Below, in pieces: positions 54,106-62,823 of a DNA stretch of 64,000 nt; within the stretch, counting starts at the first letter, position 1, and the number at the start of each line of letters is the position of its first letter. The notes below the pieces were generated by a model. The model worked only from the letters and a program-made list of their open reading frames with translations, was not told where the DNA came from and did not search any database. The position numbers were made by a program, and so were the translations under genes. The DNA lies in contig NZ_CAKUOF010000001.1 in NCBI RefSeq assembly GCF_934668725.1, forward strand, positions 124,001-188,000. The letters run 5' to 3'. This DNA comes from an uncultured Dysgonomonas sp. Its GTDB lineage: Bacteria; Bacteroidota; Bacteroidia; Bacteroidales; Dysgonomonadaceae.

Positions 54106-55335
54106 ATGATCTATTATACCATCCTACTATTTGTTATTCTTGATTTTATCTGGACTCAATATCTGTCGTATCGAAATAGGAAAAGAATGAGTCCCAACAT
54201 TCCAGAACAGCTGATTGGAATATATGACCAAGAGAAATATGAGAAACAACAAGCATACCAAAAGGAAAATAGTCGGATGGGATTATTTTCGGGGTTCATT
54301 TCGTTTATAATAATTCTTCTGATTCTTATATTTCACGGATTTGGATGGTTAGACCAATATATACGGACATATATCGATAATTCTATTTTTGTATCTCTTA
54401 TTTTTATCGGTATACTATACATCGGAAATGAAATTATTTCACTTCCATTTTCTCTTTATGATACTTTTGTTATCGAAAAAAAATATGGATTCAATAAATC
54501 CACTTCTAAATTATTTTGGATGGATCAGCTTAAAAGCCTAGCGCTTTCTATACTCTTGGGTGGTATAACATTATCCTTATTGATTTGGTTTTATGGTAGT
54601 TTTGGAAATTACGCTTGGTTATATGCCTGGGGACTTGTGACAGCATTTACGTTATTTATAACTTTCTTTTACTCCAATATTATTGTACCTCTTTTCAACA
54701 AACAGACTCCATTGGAAGCTGGAGAATTGCGGAATGCTATTGAAGAATTTTCAAACAAAGCGGGCTTTGAACTTACAAATATCTATGTAATGGATGCATC
54801 GAAACGATCAACCAAAGCCAATGCTTACTTCACGGGCTTAGGTAGTAAAAAACGAATTGTACTATTCGATACCCTGATAAATGATCTTTCTACAAACGAA
54901 ATTGTTGCTGTATTGGCACACGAAATAGGCCACTACAAGAAAAAACATATCATTCAGCATCTCATAACTTCTATATTATATACAGGAGCCTTATTGTTTA
55001 TCCTTTCATTCTTTTTAAGCAGTACCGATCTTGCTTTAGCATTAGGAAGTAATATTCCCTCGTTCCACTTGGGAATTATAGCTTTTTCGATTTTGTTTAC
55101 ACCTATATCTATCATATTCGGATTATTGATGAATATATCGAGTCGAAAAAATGAATATGAAGCCGATGCTTATGCTGCAGGCTTTGGCTTGGCAGCTCCT
55201 CTAATTAGTGGTCTGAAAAAACTTTCGGTAGAAGCGTTGAGTAATTTAAATCCTGATCCATGGAATGTTTTTGTTTATTATTCCCACCCTACACTTTTGC
55301 AACGTATCAAACAACTTCAACCATATCTAAACTAA
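54106..55335 (+). CDS. M48 family (Ste24/CAAX-protease-like) metallopeptidase
   Basis: A 409-residue inner-membrane zinc protease with about seven hydrophobic segments. The zinc motif HEIGH is in VAVLAHEIGHYKKKH, and the third ligand Glu is in RKNEYEADAYAAGFG. LPFSLYDTFVIEKKYGFNKST and NIIVPLFNKQTPLE are typical of the Ste24 branch rather than HtpX. It probably takes part in membrane protein quality control. Confidence 0.92.
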   Translation: MIYYTILLFVILDFIWTQYLSYRNRKRMSPNIPEQLIGIYDQEKYEKQQAYQKENSRMGLFSGFISFIIILLILIFHGFGWLDQYIRTYIDNSIFVSLIFIGILYIGNEIISLPFSLYDTFVIEKKYGFNKSTSKLFWMDQLKSLALSILLGGITLSLLIWFYGSFGNYAWLYAWGLVTAFTLFITFFYSNIIVPLFNKQTPLEAGELRNAIEEFSNKAGFELTNIYVMDASKRSTKANAYFTGLGSKKRIVLFDTLINDLSTNEIVAVLAHEIGHYKKKHIIQHLITSILYTGALLFILSFFLSSTDLALALGSNIPSFHLGIIAFSILFTPISIIFGLLMNISSRKNEYEADAYAAGFGLAAPLISGLKKLSVEALSNLNPDPWNVFVYYSHPTLLQRIKQLQPYLN

Positions 55336-55342
55336 TTTTATA

Positions 55343-57679
55343 ATGAAAAATGTTCTTTTGCTTTTATGTGTAGCTTTTTCCTTAGGATACACATATTCCC
55401 AACCTAAGTATAAAAATCCCAAACTAAGTGCTGAAGAGCGAACTCAGGATCTGATTAGCCGCATGACTTTGGAAGAAAAAGTAGGTCAGCTTCTCTGTCC
55501 TTTAGGATGGGAGATGTATGAAAAACAAGGTAATAAAGTTACTCAATCAAAAAAGTTTGAAGATATTGTCAAAGAAAGACAGATCGGTATGCTATGGGCA
55601 ACTTTCAGAGCAGATCCGTGGACTCAAAAAACATTAGAGAATGGACTAAATCCAACACAGGCAGCCGAAGCAGGAAATGCCCTTCAGCGATATATTATAA
55701 ATAACACCCGTTTGGGAATTCCTATTTTCTTGGCTGAAGAATGTCCTCATGGACACATGGCTATCGGAACAACTGTTTTTCCGACAGCAATAGGTCAAGC
55801 AGCAACTTGGAATCCTGAACTTTTAACCCAAATGAGTTCTACGATTGCAAAGGAAGCTCGTTTACAAGGTTCTCATATCGGATATGGTCCGGTATTGGAC
55901 TTAGCCAGAGAACCTCGCTGGTCTCGTACCGAAGAAACTTATGGTGAAGACCCTGTCCTTATAGCTCACATGGGCGAAGCATTTGTAAAAGGTTTCGGAA
56001 GCGGTGATTTAACGAAAGAAAATAGCCTTATATCAACACTTAAACACTTTGTTGCTTACGGTGTACCAGAAGGCGGACATAATGGAAATCCCAACAGTGT
56101 TGGAATGAGAGATCTTAAGGAGAATTACTTGCCTCCTTTCCAAGCAGCAGTAAAAGCAGGTGCATTATCTGTAATGACAGCTTATAACTCGGTGGATGGT
56201 ATTCCTTGTACATCTAATGAATACCTGTTAAAAGATGTACTTCGTAAAGAGTGGGGATTCAAAGGTTTTACTGTCTCCGATCTAGGTAGTATCGAAGGTC
56301 TGAAAGGTAGTCACCATGTTGTAGAAACTATCCAAGATGCAGCTATATTATCTGCAAATGCCGGATTGGATATCGATTTGGGTGGAAATGCTTTCTTTCT
56401 ATTGATTGATGCAGTGAAGAATAATAGGATAAAAGAATCGGTTATTGATGATGCTGTAAGCCATGTTCTTAGATTAAAATTTGAAATGGGTCTTTTTGAA
56501 AATCCTTATGTGGATGTGAAAAAAGCCGCCGGAAATGTAAGAAATCAAGAGCATATCAACTTGGCTCGTAAAGTAGCACAGGAATCAATTACCCTTCTAA
56601 AGAATGAGAGTAATATTTTACCTCTAAACAAAAACCTCAAAAAAATAGCAGTTATTGGACCTAATGCCGATAATATCTACAATCAATTAGGAGATTATAC
56701 AGCTCCTCAGGAGAGAAATAACATAAAGACGGTATTAGACGGGATAAAATCTAAACTGAATGCTACTCAAATAGAATATGTAAAAGGAACTGCAATCAGA
56801 GATACTACTAATTTAGAGATTGAACAAGCTGTTGCTGTGGCAAAACGAGCTGATGTTGCCATAGTTGTTGTTGGTGGATCGAGTGCCCGTGACTTTAAAA
56901 CAAAGTATATTGATACAGGAGCTGCAGTTGCATCAAAAGACAACATCAGTGATATGGAGAGTGGAGAGGGTTACGACAGAGCTTCATTGGATTTGATGGG
57001 AAAACAAATCGATTTATTAAAAGCCGTAAAAGCTACCGGAACGCCAATCATTGTAGTCTACATTGAAGGTCGCCCATTAAATATGAATTGGGCTGATGAA
57101 AATGCAAATGCACTTCTTACAGCGTGGTATCCGGGACAAGAGGGAGGAAATGCCATCGCTGATATTCTCTTTGGAGACTATAATCCGGCTGGTCGCCTGC
57201 CTATTTCTGTGCCACGTTCAGTAGGTCAACTTCCAGTATATTATAACAAAAAGAATCCCAAAGGACACGATTATGTAGAAATGTCGGAAGCTCCGCTTTA
57301 TCCTTTTGGATTTGGTTTAAGTTATACTTCTTTTGAATATAGTAATCTGAATATACGCAAAGTAAATAACACGAGTTATGTTGCTGAATTTACAGTAACA
57401 AATGCAGGTAATTTTGACGGTGATGAAGTCGCTCAATTATATATAAGAGATGAAGTCGCATCGACGGTTCGCCCCGTAAAACAATTGAAACATTTTGCAC
57501 GTATTAATTTGAAAAAAGGAGAAAGTAAAAAAATATCTTTCGAACTTTCTGAAAACGATTTTACAATCATCGATCAGAGAATGAACCGTATTGTTGAACC
57601 CGGAAAATTCACAATAATGATAGGTTCTTCATCCGAGGATATAAAATTAAAAGACGTAATAAGTATCGAAAATATTTAA
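55343..57679 (+). CDS. Beta-glucosidase-type glycosidase, GH3 family, secreted
   Basis: A 778-residue enzyme with a signal peptide (MKNVLLLLCVAFSLGYTYS, then Q). The GH3 N-terminal domain has ARLTPSER-like NAEERTQDLISRMTLEEKVGQL, and the nucleophile Asp is in GFTVSDLGSIEGL. The second domain has AVVGP-like KIAVIGPNADN and AIVVVGGSS. A fibronectin type III-like domain closes it (YVAEFTVTNAGNFDGDEVAQLY). It cleaves beta-glucosides or beta-xylosides from plant glycans; the exact substrate is open. It starts 7 nt after the M48 gene. Confidence 0.93.
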   Translation: MKNVLLLLCVAFSLGYTYSQPKYKNPKLSAEERTQDLISRMTLEEKVGQLLCPLGWEMYEKQGNKVTQSKKFEDIVKERQIGMLWATFRADPWTQKTLENGLNPTQAAEAGNALQRYIINNTRLGIPIFLAEECPHGHMAIGTTVFPTAIGQAATWNPELLTQMSSTIAKEARLQGSHIGYGPVLDLAREPRWSRTEETYGEDPVLIAHMGEAFVKGFGSGDLTKENSLISTLKHFVAYGVPEGGHNGNPNSVGMRDLKENYLPPFQAAVKAGALSVMTAYNSVDGIPCTSNEYLLKDVLRKEWGFKGFTVSDLGSIEGLKGSHHVVETIQDAAILSANAGLDIDLGGNAFFLLIDAVKNNRIKESVIDDAVSHVLRLKFEMGLFENPYVDVKKAAGNVRNQEHINLARKVAQESITLLKNESNILPLNKNLKKIAVIGPNADNIYNQLGDYTAPQERNNIKTVLDGIKSKLNATQIEYVKGTAIRDTTNLEIEQAVAVAKRADVAIVVVGGSSARDFKTKYIDTGAAVASKDNISDMESGEGYDRASLDLMGKQIDLLKAVKATGTPIIVVYIEGRPLNMNWADENANALLTAWYPGQEGGNAIADILFGDYNPAGRLPISVPRSVGQLPVYYNKKNPKGHDYVEMSEAPLYPFGFGLSYTSFEYSNLNIRKVNNTSYVAEFTVTNAGNFDGDEVAQLYIRDEVASTVRPVKQLKHFARINLKKGESKKISFELSENDFTIIDQRMNRIVEPGKFTIMIGSSSEDIKLKDVISIENI

Positions 57680-57703
57680 ACGATTTAATAAATCATTATT
57701 GAT

Positions 57704-57738
57704 AAGCTCCGTAAGTAAATTATTTACGGAGCTTTTTT
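57704..57738 (+). terminator. Terminator after the GH3 gene
   Basis: AAGCTCCGTAA pairs with TTACGGAGCTT (57704-57714 with 57724-57734), 9-nt loop, then four more Ts. Confidence 0.85.
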
Positions 57739-57740
57739 AT

Positions 57741-57748
57741 TAACTTTA
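57741..57748 (+). promoter_or_regulatory. -7 element of the glycerate kinase gene
   Basis: TAACTTTA (one mismatch from TAnnTTTG). The in-frame ATG at 57748 overlaps it, so the start must lie downstream, at 57775. Confidence 0.45.
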
Positions 57749-57774
57749 TGCTTATATCCATCTATAAAATACCC

Positions 57775-58914
57775 ATGAGAAATCTAACATTTGTTTTAGC
57801 ACCCGACTCATTTAAAGGTTCGATGACAGCACAAGAAGTCTGTGATGCTATGGAGAAAGGTATAAGAAAAGTACTTCCCGAAGCAACTTGTATCAAAATT
57901 CCAATGGCTGATGGGGGAGAGGGCACTGTTCAATCCTTAGTAGATGCAACAAAAGGGCAGATTTTCGAACTGGAAGTAATGGGGCCATTAAGCTTTCCTG
58001 TTCAGGCTCAATACGGAATATTAGGAGACGAAAAAACTGCTGTTATCGAAATGGCTTCGGCAAGTGGCATCCAATACATAAACAAAAAGACCCGGAATCC
58101 ATTAATAACCACAACTTATGGAACAGGTCAATTAATAAAAGAATGCTTAAAAAAAGGTGTTTCTAAAATTATTCTGGGTATTGGAGGTAGTGCAACTAAT
58201 GATGGTGGAGCTGGGCTTGCTCAAGCATTAGGGGGGCGATTTCTAGACAAACATAATAATGAATTACCGTTGGGCGGAACTGCTTTATCTCAATTAGAAA
58301 AAATTGATTTATCAAACTTGGATACTCGTCTATCTAATGTTGAAATAGAAGTTGCCTGTGATGTAACTAACCCTCTCTGCGGAGAGACAGGAGCATCAAG
58401 AGTATTTGGTCCTCAAAAAGGAGCGACAACTGATATGGTAGATATTTTAGATGATGCACTTTGCCATTATGCTAAGATAATTAAATGTCAGCTAGGTAAA
58501 GACATATCTAATATTCCAGGAGCAGGGGCAGCAGGAGGTCTTGGAGCCGGTCTTCTTGCATTCACCAATGCAAAATTAGAACGAGGGGTAAATATCGTCA
58601 TCAATTATACCAATCTGAGAGAGATTATACAAAAAGCAGATTTTGTATTCACGGGAGAAGGAGGCATTGACTTCCAAACACAATACGGAAAAACACCTTA
58701 TGGGGTTGCTCAGGTAGCTAAATCAGAAAATAAAAGAGTAATTGCTATTGCCGGTTATATAGGTAAAGGCATTGACCAGTTATATAATTGTGGATTTGAT
58801 GCAATTCTAGGAATTTTGCCACAAGCCACTTCTTTAGATGATGCTCTATCAACAGGTAAAGAAAACGTAGAAAGAACTATCGAAAATGTAGTCCGGATAC
58901 TTCTTCTGAGATGA
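57775..58914 (+). CDS. Glycerate kinase
   Basis: A 379-residue type I glycerate kinase. FVLAPDSFKGSMTAQEVCDAM, PMADGGEGTV, ATNDGGAGLAQALGG, CDVTNPLCGETGASRVFGPQKGA and FTGEGGIDFQTQYGKTPYGVA are family signatures. It phosphorylates D-glycerate in the cytoplasm. The longer frame from 57748 would add nine residues, but that ATG overlaps the -7 element, and MRNLTFVLAPDS is the usual start. Confidence 0.93.
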   Translation: MRNLTFVLAPDSFKGSMTAQEVCDAMEKGIRKVLPEATCIKIPMADGGEGTVQSLVDATKGQIFELEVMGPLSFPVQAQYGILGDEKTAVIEMASASGIQYINKKTRNPLITTTYGTGQLIKECLKKGVSKIILGIGGSATNDGGAGLAQALGGRFLDKHNNELPLGGTALSQLEKIDLSNLDTRLSNVEIEVACDVTNPLCGETGASRVFGPQKGATTDMVDILDDALCHYAKIIKCQLGKDISNIPGAGAAGGLGAGLLAFTNAKLERGVNIVINYTNLREIIQKADFVFTGEGGIDFQTQYGKTPYGVAQVAKSENKRVIAIAGYIGKGIDQLYNCGFDAILGILPQATSLDDALSTGKENVERTIENVVRILLLR

Positions 58915-58980
58915 AAATCTATCTCAAATTTTTAATAGTCTAATAATACTTTATTTTGATAAAAATATATCCTCAAAATG

Positions 58981-59010
58981 TTTGAATATACAATATTATG
59001 TATAAATTTG
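58981..59010 (+). promoter_or_regulatory. Promoter of argR (arginine operon)
   Basis: TTTG at 58981-58984, 18 nt, then TAAATTTG at 59003-59010. The start point would be near 59016, about 20 nt before the argR ATG. Confidence 0.65.
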
Positions 59011-59033
59011 CATTGTAAATGTATATTTATTCA
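58983..59033. promoter_or_regulatory. Two ARG-box-like sites around the argR promoter
   Basis: The downstream site at 59020-59033 (TGTAT-ATTT-ATTCA) matches 9 of the 10 fixed positions of the ARG box TGAAT-NNNN-ATTCA. The upstream site at 58983-58996 (TGAAT-ATAC-AATAT) matches 7 of 10. The two sites lie on either side of the -7 element, as expected for ArgR autoregulation of the operon. Confidence 0.55.
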
Positions 59034-59035
59034 AA

Positions 59036-59494
59036 ATGGGAAAGAAAAGCCGACATACAACCATCAAAGAGATTATCTTATCTGAAGATATAACCAACCA
59101 GGATATGCTTCTGAATGCTTTGATAAATAAGGGGTTTGATGTGACACAAGCAACACTTTCCCGTGATATTAAAGAACTGAAAATAATAAAAGCTCCTACA
59201 TCAAGAGGCAGCTATGCTTATCAATTGGCTGATGCAGTTGTAAATTCTCAAGACAATATGATGCCTTTGTCGTCTTTTGGATTTTTGAGCATCGAATTTT
59301 CAGGACAATTGGCTGTTATCAAAACACGCCCCGGATATGCTATGGCAATTGCAGGGGAAATAGACTCGAAAGCTAACCAAACAATAATAGGAACTGTAGC
59401 AGGAGACGATACCATTTTATTAATACCCAAAGATAATATCAGTAGGGAAGAGGTATTGGCATCGCTTTCCTCGTTTATTCCAAATATGAAATGA
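59036..59494 (+). CDS. argR: Arginine repressor ArgR
   Basis: A 152-residue winged-helix regulator. The N-terminal DNA-binding domain has RHTTIKEIILSEDITNQDMLLNALINKGFDVTQATLSRDIKEL. The C-terminal hexamer and arginine-binding domain has GYAMAIAGEID and GTVAGDDTILLIPKD, with the conserved Asp pair for the arginine site. It heads the operon and probably represses it when arginine is plentiful. Confidence 0.95.
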   Translation: MGKKSRHTTIKEIILSEDITNQDMLLNALINKGFDVTQATLSRDIKELKIIKAPTSRGSYAYQLADAVVNSQDNMMPLSSFGFLSIEFSGQLAVIKTRPGYAMAIAGEIDSKANQTIIGTVAGDDTILLIPKDNISREEVLASLSSFIPNMK

Positions 59495-59522
59495 TCAACA
59501 ATATTTTATCGACAGATAAAAA

Positions 59523-60128
59523 ATGAAAGAAGAATTAGAACCAAAAATAACTATCGAAATAGCCAATGATAAACATATTCAATATGTTCAGACTATATTA
59601 GATACAATTGAAGCTGCAGCCAAAGTGCGTGGTACAGGTATAGCCAAAAGGTCGCCCGAATATGTCGAGCTTAAAATGAAAGAAGGCAAATCGATTATCG
59701 CACTTGCCGGAGGCGAATTTGCCGGTTTTTGTTATATCGAAACCTGGGGTAATAAACAGTTTGTCGCCAACTCAGGATTAATTGTTGTCGACAAATTCAG
59801 AGGACATGGCTTAGCTAAACGCATAAAGCAAATGGCTTTTGCTTTATGTCGTCATAGATTTCCTGATGCTAAAGTTTTTGGCTTAACATCCGGTGCAGCT
59901 GTTATGAAAATTAATACCGATTTGGGTTATGTTCCTGTAACTTTTGCTCAATTGACGGATGATGAAGCTTTCTGGAGAGGTTGTCAAGGATGTGTGAATT
60001 ATGACGTACTTACTCGTACCGACCGCAAATATTGTATTTGTACAGCCATGCTTTATGATCCTAAAACTCATGAGGACAAACCCGAAATTAAAGATTTACT
60101 GAAAAAATTAAAAGATACTGACAAATGA
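59523..60128 (+). CDS. GNAT acyltransferase, probable N-acyl- (succinyl-)glutamate synthase
   Basis: A 201-residue GNAT protein encoded between argR and argG. The acyl-CoA loop is in VVDKFRGHGLAKRIKQMAF. It has extra Cys-rich segments (FWRGCQGCVNYDVL, KYCICTAML) not usual in ArgA. Bacteroidetes make arginine through N-succinylated intermediates and lack a normal ArgA; this protein in the operon is the candidate for the first step, and the orthologue in Bacteroides thetaiotaomicron has been proposed to be N-succinylglutamate synthase. The gene overlaps argG by 4 nt. The operon position is seen; substrate is inferred. Confidence 0.8.
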   Translation: MKEELEPKITIEIANDKHIQYVQTILDTIEAAAKVRGTGIAKRSPEYVELKMKEGKSIIALAGGEFAGFCYIETWGNKQFVANSGLIVVDKFRGHGLAKRIKQMAFALCRHRFPDAKVFGLTSGAAVMKINTDLGYVPVTFAQLTDDEAFWRGCQGCVNYDVLTRTDRKYCICTAMLYDPKTHEDKPEIKDLLKKLKDTDK

Positions 60129-61324
60129 AAAAGAAAGTCGTTTTAGCTTTTAGTGGAGGATTAGATACTTCATTTTGTGCCAAATACTTATCGGAAGAAA
60201 AAGGATACGAAGTATATACAGCCATAGCTAATACCGGAGGCTTTTCGCCGGACGAACTAAAGATAGTTGAAGAAAAAGCCTATAGATTAGGTGCAGTAAA
60301 ACATGTAACACTGGATGTAACGCAAGAATATTACGATAAAAGCATCAAGTACATGGTTTTTGGAAATGTTCTGAGAAACGGAACTTATCCTATTTCAGTA
60401 AGTTCAGAACGTATATTTCAAGCAATAGCTATTATTAATTATGCGAAAGAAATAGGTGCTGATGCTGTTGCACATGGTAGTACAGGTGCAGGTAACGATC
60501 AAGTACGTTTCGATTTGACTTTCGATGTATTAGCACCCGAAATAGAAATCATAACTCCAACACGTGATATGATTCTTACCCGTGAGTATGAGATTGATTA
60601 TCTTAAAAAACACGGTTATGAAGCAGATTTCACTAAAATGGAATACTCTATAAATAAAGGTCTCTGGGGAACAAGTATTGGTGGAAAAGAGACTTTGAAG
60701 TCAAACCAAACTTTACCAGAAGAAGCTTATCCTTCTCAATTGACAAAGAAAGAACCTGAAATTCTTACAATAGATTTTGAACAAGGGGAAATTGCAGGCG
60801 TAAACGGAAAAAAATACACCAATAAAATTGAAGCAATCAATAAAATCGAAGAAATAGCTTCGGCTTTTGCCATCGGTCGCGATATGCATATTGGTGATAC
60901 AATTATAGGAATAAAAGGACGTGTAGGCTTTGAAGCTGCTGCTCCTTTGGTAATTATCAATGCACATAAAATGCTCGAAAAGCATACTCTTACCAAATGG
61001 CAACAATATTGGAAAGAGCAATTAGGTAACTGGTATGGAATGTTTCTTCACGAAGCACAATATCTTGAACCTGTAATGCGTGACATTGAGGCTTTTCTAA
61101 CTAGCTCTCAGGAAAATGTAACAGGTACAGTTACCATTAAATTGATGCCTTACCACTATGTATTAGTGGGTGTGGACAGCGAATTCGATTTAATGAAGGC
61201 TGACTTTGGAGAATATGGCGAAATTAATAAAGCATGGACTTCTGATGATGCGAAAGGCTTTACTAAAATTTACTCTATCCCAACAAAAGTATTTCACAGT
61301 GTTCAAAAGAAAAACGGAAAGTAA
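60125..61324 (+). CDS. argG: Argininosuccinate synthase
   Basis: A 399-residue enzyme that joins citrulline and aspartate using ATP. The ATP loop is VVLAFSGGLDTSFCAKYL, followed by VAHGSTGAGNDQVRFDL. INKGLWGTSIGGKETL and the late EAPAPLV-like region GFEAAAPLVIINAHKMLEKH fit the family. It overlaps the GNAT gene by 4 nt. Confidence 0.95.
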   Translation: MKKKVVLAFSGGLDTSFCAKYLSEEKGYEVYTAIANTGGFSPDELKIVEEKAYRLGAVKHVTLDVTQEYYDKSIKYMVFGNVLRNGTYPISVSSERIFQAIAIINYAKEIGADAVAHGSTGAGNDQVRFDLTFDVLAPEIEIITPTRDMILTREYEIDYLKKHGYEADFTKMEYSINKGLWGTSIGGKETLKSNQTLPEEAYPSQLTKKEPEILTIDFEQGEIAGVNGKKYTNKIEAINKIEEIASAFAIGRDMHIGDTIIGIKGRVGFEAAAPLVIINAHKMLEKHTLTKWQQYWKEQLGNWYGMFLHEAQYLEPVMRDIEAFLTSSQENVTGTVTIKLMPYHYVLVGVDSEFDLMKADFGEYGEINKAWTSDDAKGFTKIYSIPTKVFHSVQKKNGK

Positions 61325-61375
61325 TTTACTTACTCACTTTTCTATATAAGATAGAATATAACTAAATAGGCTGTG

Positions 61376-61726
61376 ATGTATAAGAAAGTATCTAAAAATG
61401 AGGCTGCTCATTATATTTGGGGCGATAGATGCGATAGTTGGGTGTTAGTAGATAAGGACACTCTATCTGTTAAACTAGAAAGTATGCCTCCAAATACTAG
61501 AGAAAATGCTCATTATCATGCAAAGGCTTCGCAGTTTTTCTATCTACTTAAAGGAGAAGCATTGTTTCATATAAATGACGGTGAATCTGTTACAGTATTG
61601 GCTCAGGAAGGATTACTAATGCCTCCTCACACAATACATTTTATAGAGAATAAAAGTAATGAAGCTATTGACTTTTTAGTTATTTCTGAGCCTACAACAA
61701 ATAATGATCGGTTTTTAGCTGATTAA
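61376..61726 (+). CDS. Small cupin-domain protein
   Basis: A 116-residue single-domain cupin. Motif 1 is RENAHYHAKASQFFYLLKGEALFHIND, with the metal His pair and Glu/Gln replaced in part; motif 2 is GLLMPPHTIHFIEN with the last His. It lies inside the arginine operon between argG and argC and does not belong to the known pathway. Cupins may bind a metal and act as an isomerase, dioxygenase or sensor. The GTG at 61373 directly precedes the ATG chosen here. Confidence 0.8.
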   Translation: MYKKVSKNEAAHYIWGDRCDSWVLVDKDTLSVKLESMPPNTRENAHYHAKASQFFYLLKGEALFHINDGESVTVLAQEGLLMPPHTIHFIENKSNEAIDFLVISEPTTNNDRFLAD

Positions 61727-61748
61727 AGAAGAATAAAGCACATAGAAA

Positions 61749-62717
61749 ATGATAAAAGCAGGAATAATAGGAGGTGCAGGATATACAGCCGGAGAACTGA
61801 TTCGTTTATTGATTAACCACCCTCAAGTAGAATTGGTTTTTGTAAATAGCACCAGCAATGCAGGCAATAAATTGACCGATGTTCATGGAGGATTATTAGG
61901 TGAAACAGAAATGACTTTTACCGATCAACTTCCTTATAACGAAATTAATGTGTTATTTTTCTGTACTGCACATGGTGATACGAAAAAATTCTTAGACTCA
62001 AATAATGTTCCAGAGAATCTCAAAATAATAGACCTTTCAACCGATTATCGTAAAGAATCACCTGAGCACGAATTTGTATACGGTCTACCTGAATTAAATA
62101 GGGAAAGAATAAAAAAAGCAAAACGAATTGCCAATCCAGGGTGCTTTGCCACTGCCATACAGTTAGCTTTACTACCTTTAGCAAAAGCTCAATTATTGAA
62201 TACCGAAGTTCATGTGAATGCAATTACGGGATCGACAGGGGCAGGTGTAAAGCCTTCGGCAACCTCACATTTCAGTTGGAGAGAGAATAATATTTCGGTG
62301 TATAAAGCATTCGAACATCAGCACTTAGGCGAAATTCGTCAATCATTGAATCAACTTCAAAACAGTTTCTCTGAAGATATTAACTTCATACCTGTAAGAG
62401 GTAATTTTACCCGTGGTATATTTGCAAGTATCTATCTCAACTTCGCAGGAACTGAGGAAGATGCAGTTAAATTATACAAAGACTTTTATAAGGATAGTCC
62501 TTTTGTAATTATTACAGATAAGAATCCTGATTTAAAACAAGTTGTCAATACCAATAAGTGTGTGCTATATGTAGAAAAGCACGGTAATAAACTGCTTATT
62601 CTTTCTTGCATCGACAATCTGGTGAAAGGAGCTTCGGGGCAAGCTGTTCATAACCTGAATCTTATATTTGGATTAGAGGAAACTGAAGGATTGAAACTAA
62701 AAGCAACCGGATTTTAA
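61749..62717 (+). CDS. argC: N-acyl-glutamyl-phosphate reductase
   Basis: A 322-residue NADPH-dependent reductase of arginine synthesis. The Rossmann start is IKAGIIGGAGYTAGELIRLLINHP. The catalytic Cys is in IANPGCFATAIQLALLPL. GSTGAGVKPSATSHF and HQHLGEI follow. In this phylum the acyl group is probably succinyl rather than acetyl. Its stop codon lies in the left arm of the long inverted repeat at 62713. argD, argB and argF-type genes are not in the window and may follow elsewhere. Confidence 0.95.
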   Translation: MIKAGIIGGAGYTAGELIRLLINHPQVELVFVNSTSNAGNKLTDVHGGLLGETEMTFTDQLPYNEINVLFFCTAHGDTKKFLDSNNVPENLKIIDLSTDYRKESPEHEFVYGLPELNRERIKKAKRIANPGCFATAIQLALLPLAKAQLLNTEVHVNAITGSTGAGVKPSATSHFSWRENNISVYKAFEHQHLGEIRQSLNQLQNSFSEDINFIPVRGNFTRGIFASIYLNFAGTEEDAVKLYKDFYKDSPFVIITDKNPDLKQVVNTNKCVLYVEKHGNKLLILSCIDNLVKGASGQAVHNLNLIFGLEETEGLKLKATGF

Positions 62718-62799
62718 GGTCTCTATTCAATATTTTTTCTCGCTAAATTAAGTGACTGAAAAGATTTAGTGATATATTTGAGATTAATAAGACCTTAAA
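62713..62799. repeat. Split AAGGTCT inverted repeat after argC
   Basis: TTTAAGGTCT at 62713-62722 and AGACCTTAAA at 62790-62799 are perfect 10-bp arms, the same sequence as the compact palindromes elsewhere but 67 nt apart. Inside, TCGCTAAAT (62740-62748) and ATTTAGTGA (62764-62772) form a second stem with one G-U pair. It fills most of the argC-mutS gap and could be the full-length form of the element, a terminator, or a leader for mutS. Confidence 0.55.
62773..62780 (+). promoter_or_regulatory. -7 element of the MutS-family gene
   Basis: TATATTTG, exact match, between the inner and outer arms of the inverted repeat, about 45 nt before the ATG. Confidence 0.45.
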
Positions 62800-62823
62800 T
62801 TTATTAATTTAAAAGTTACGCCT

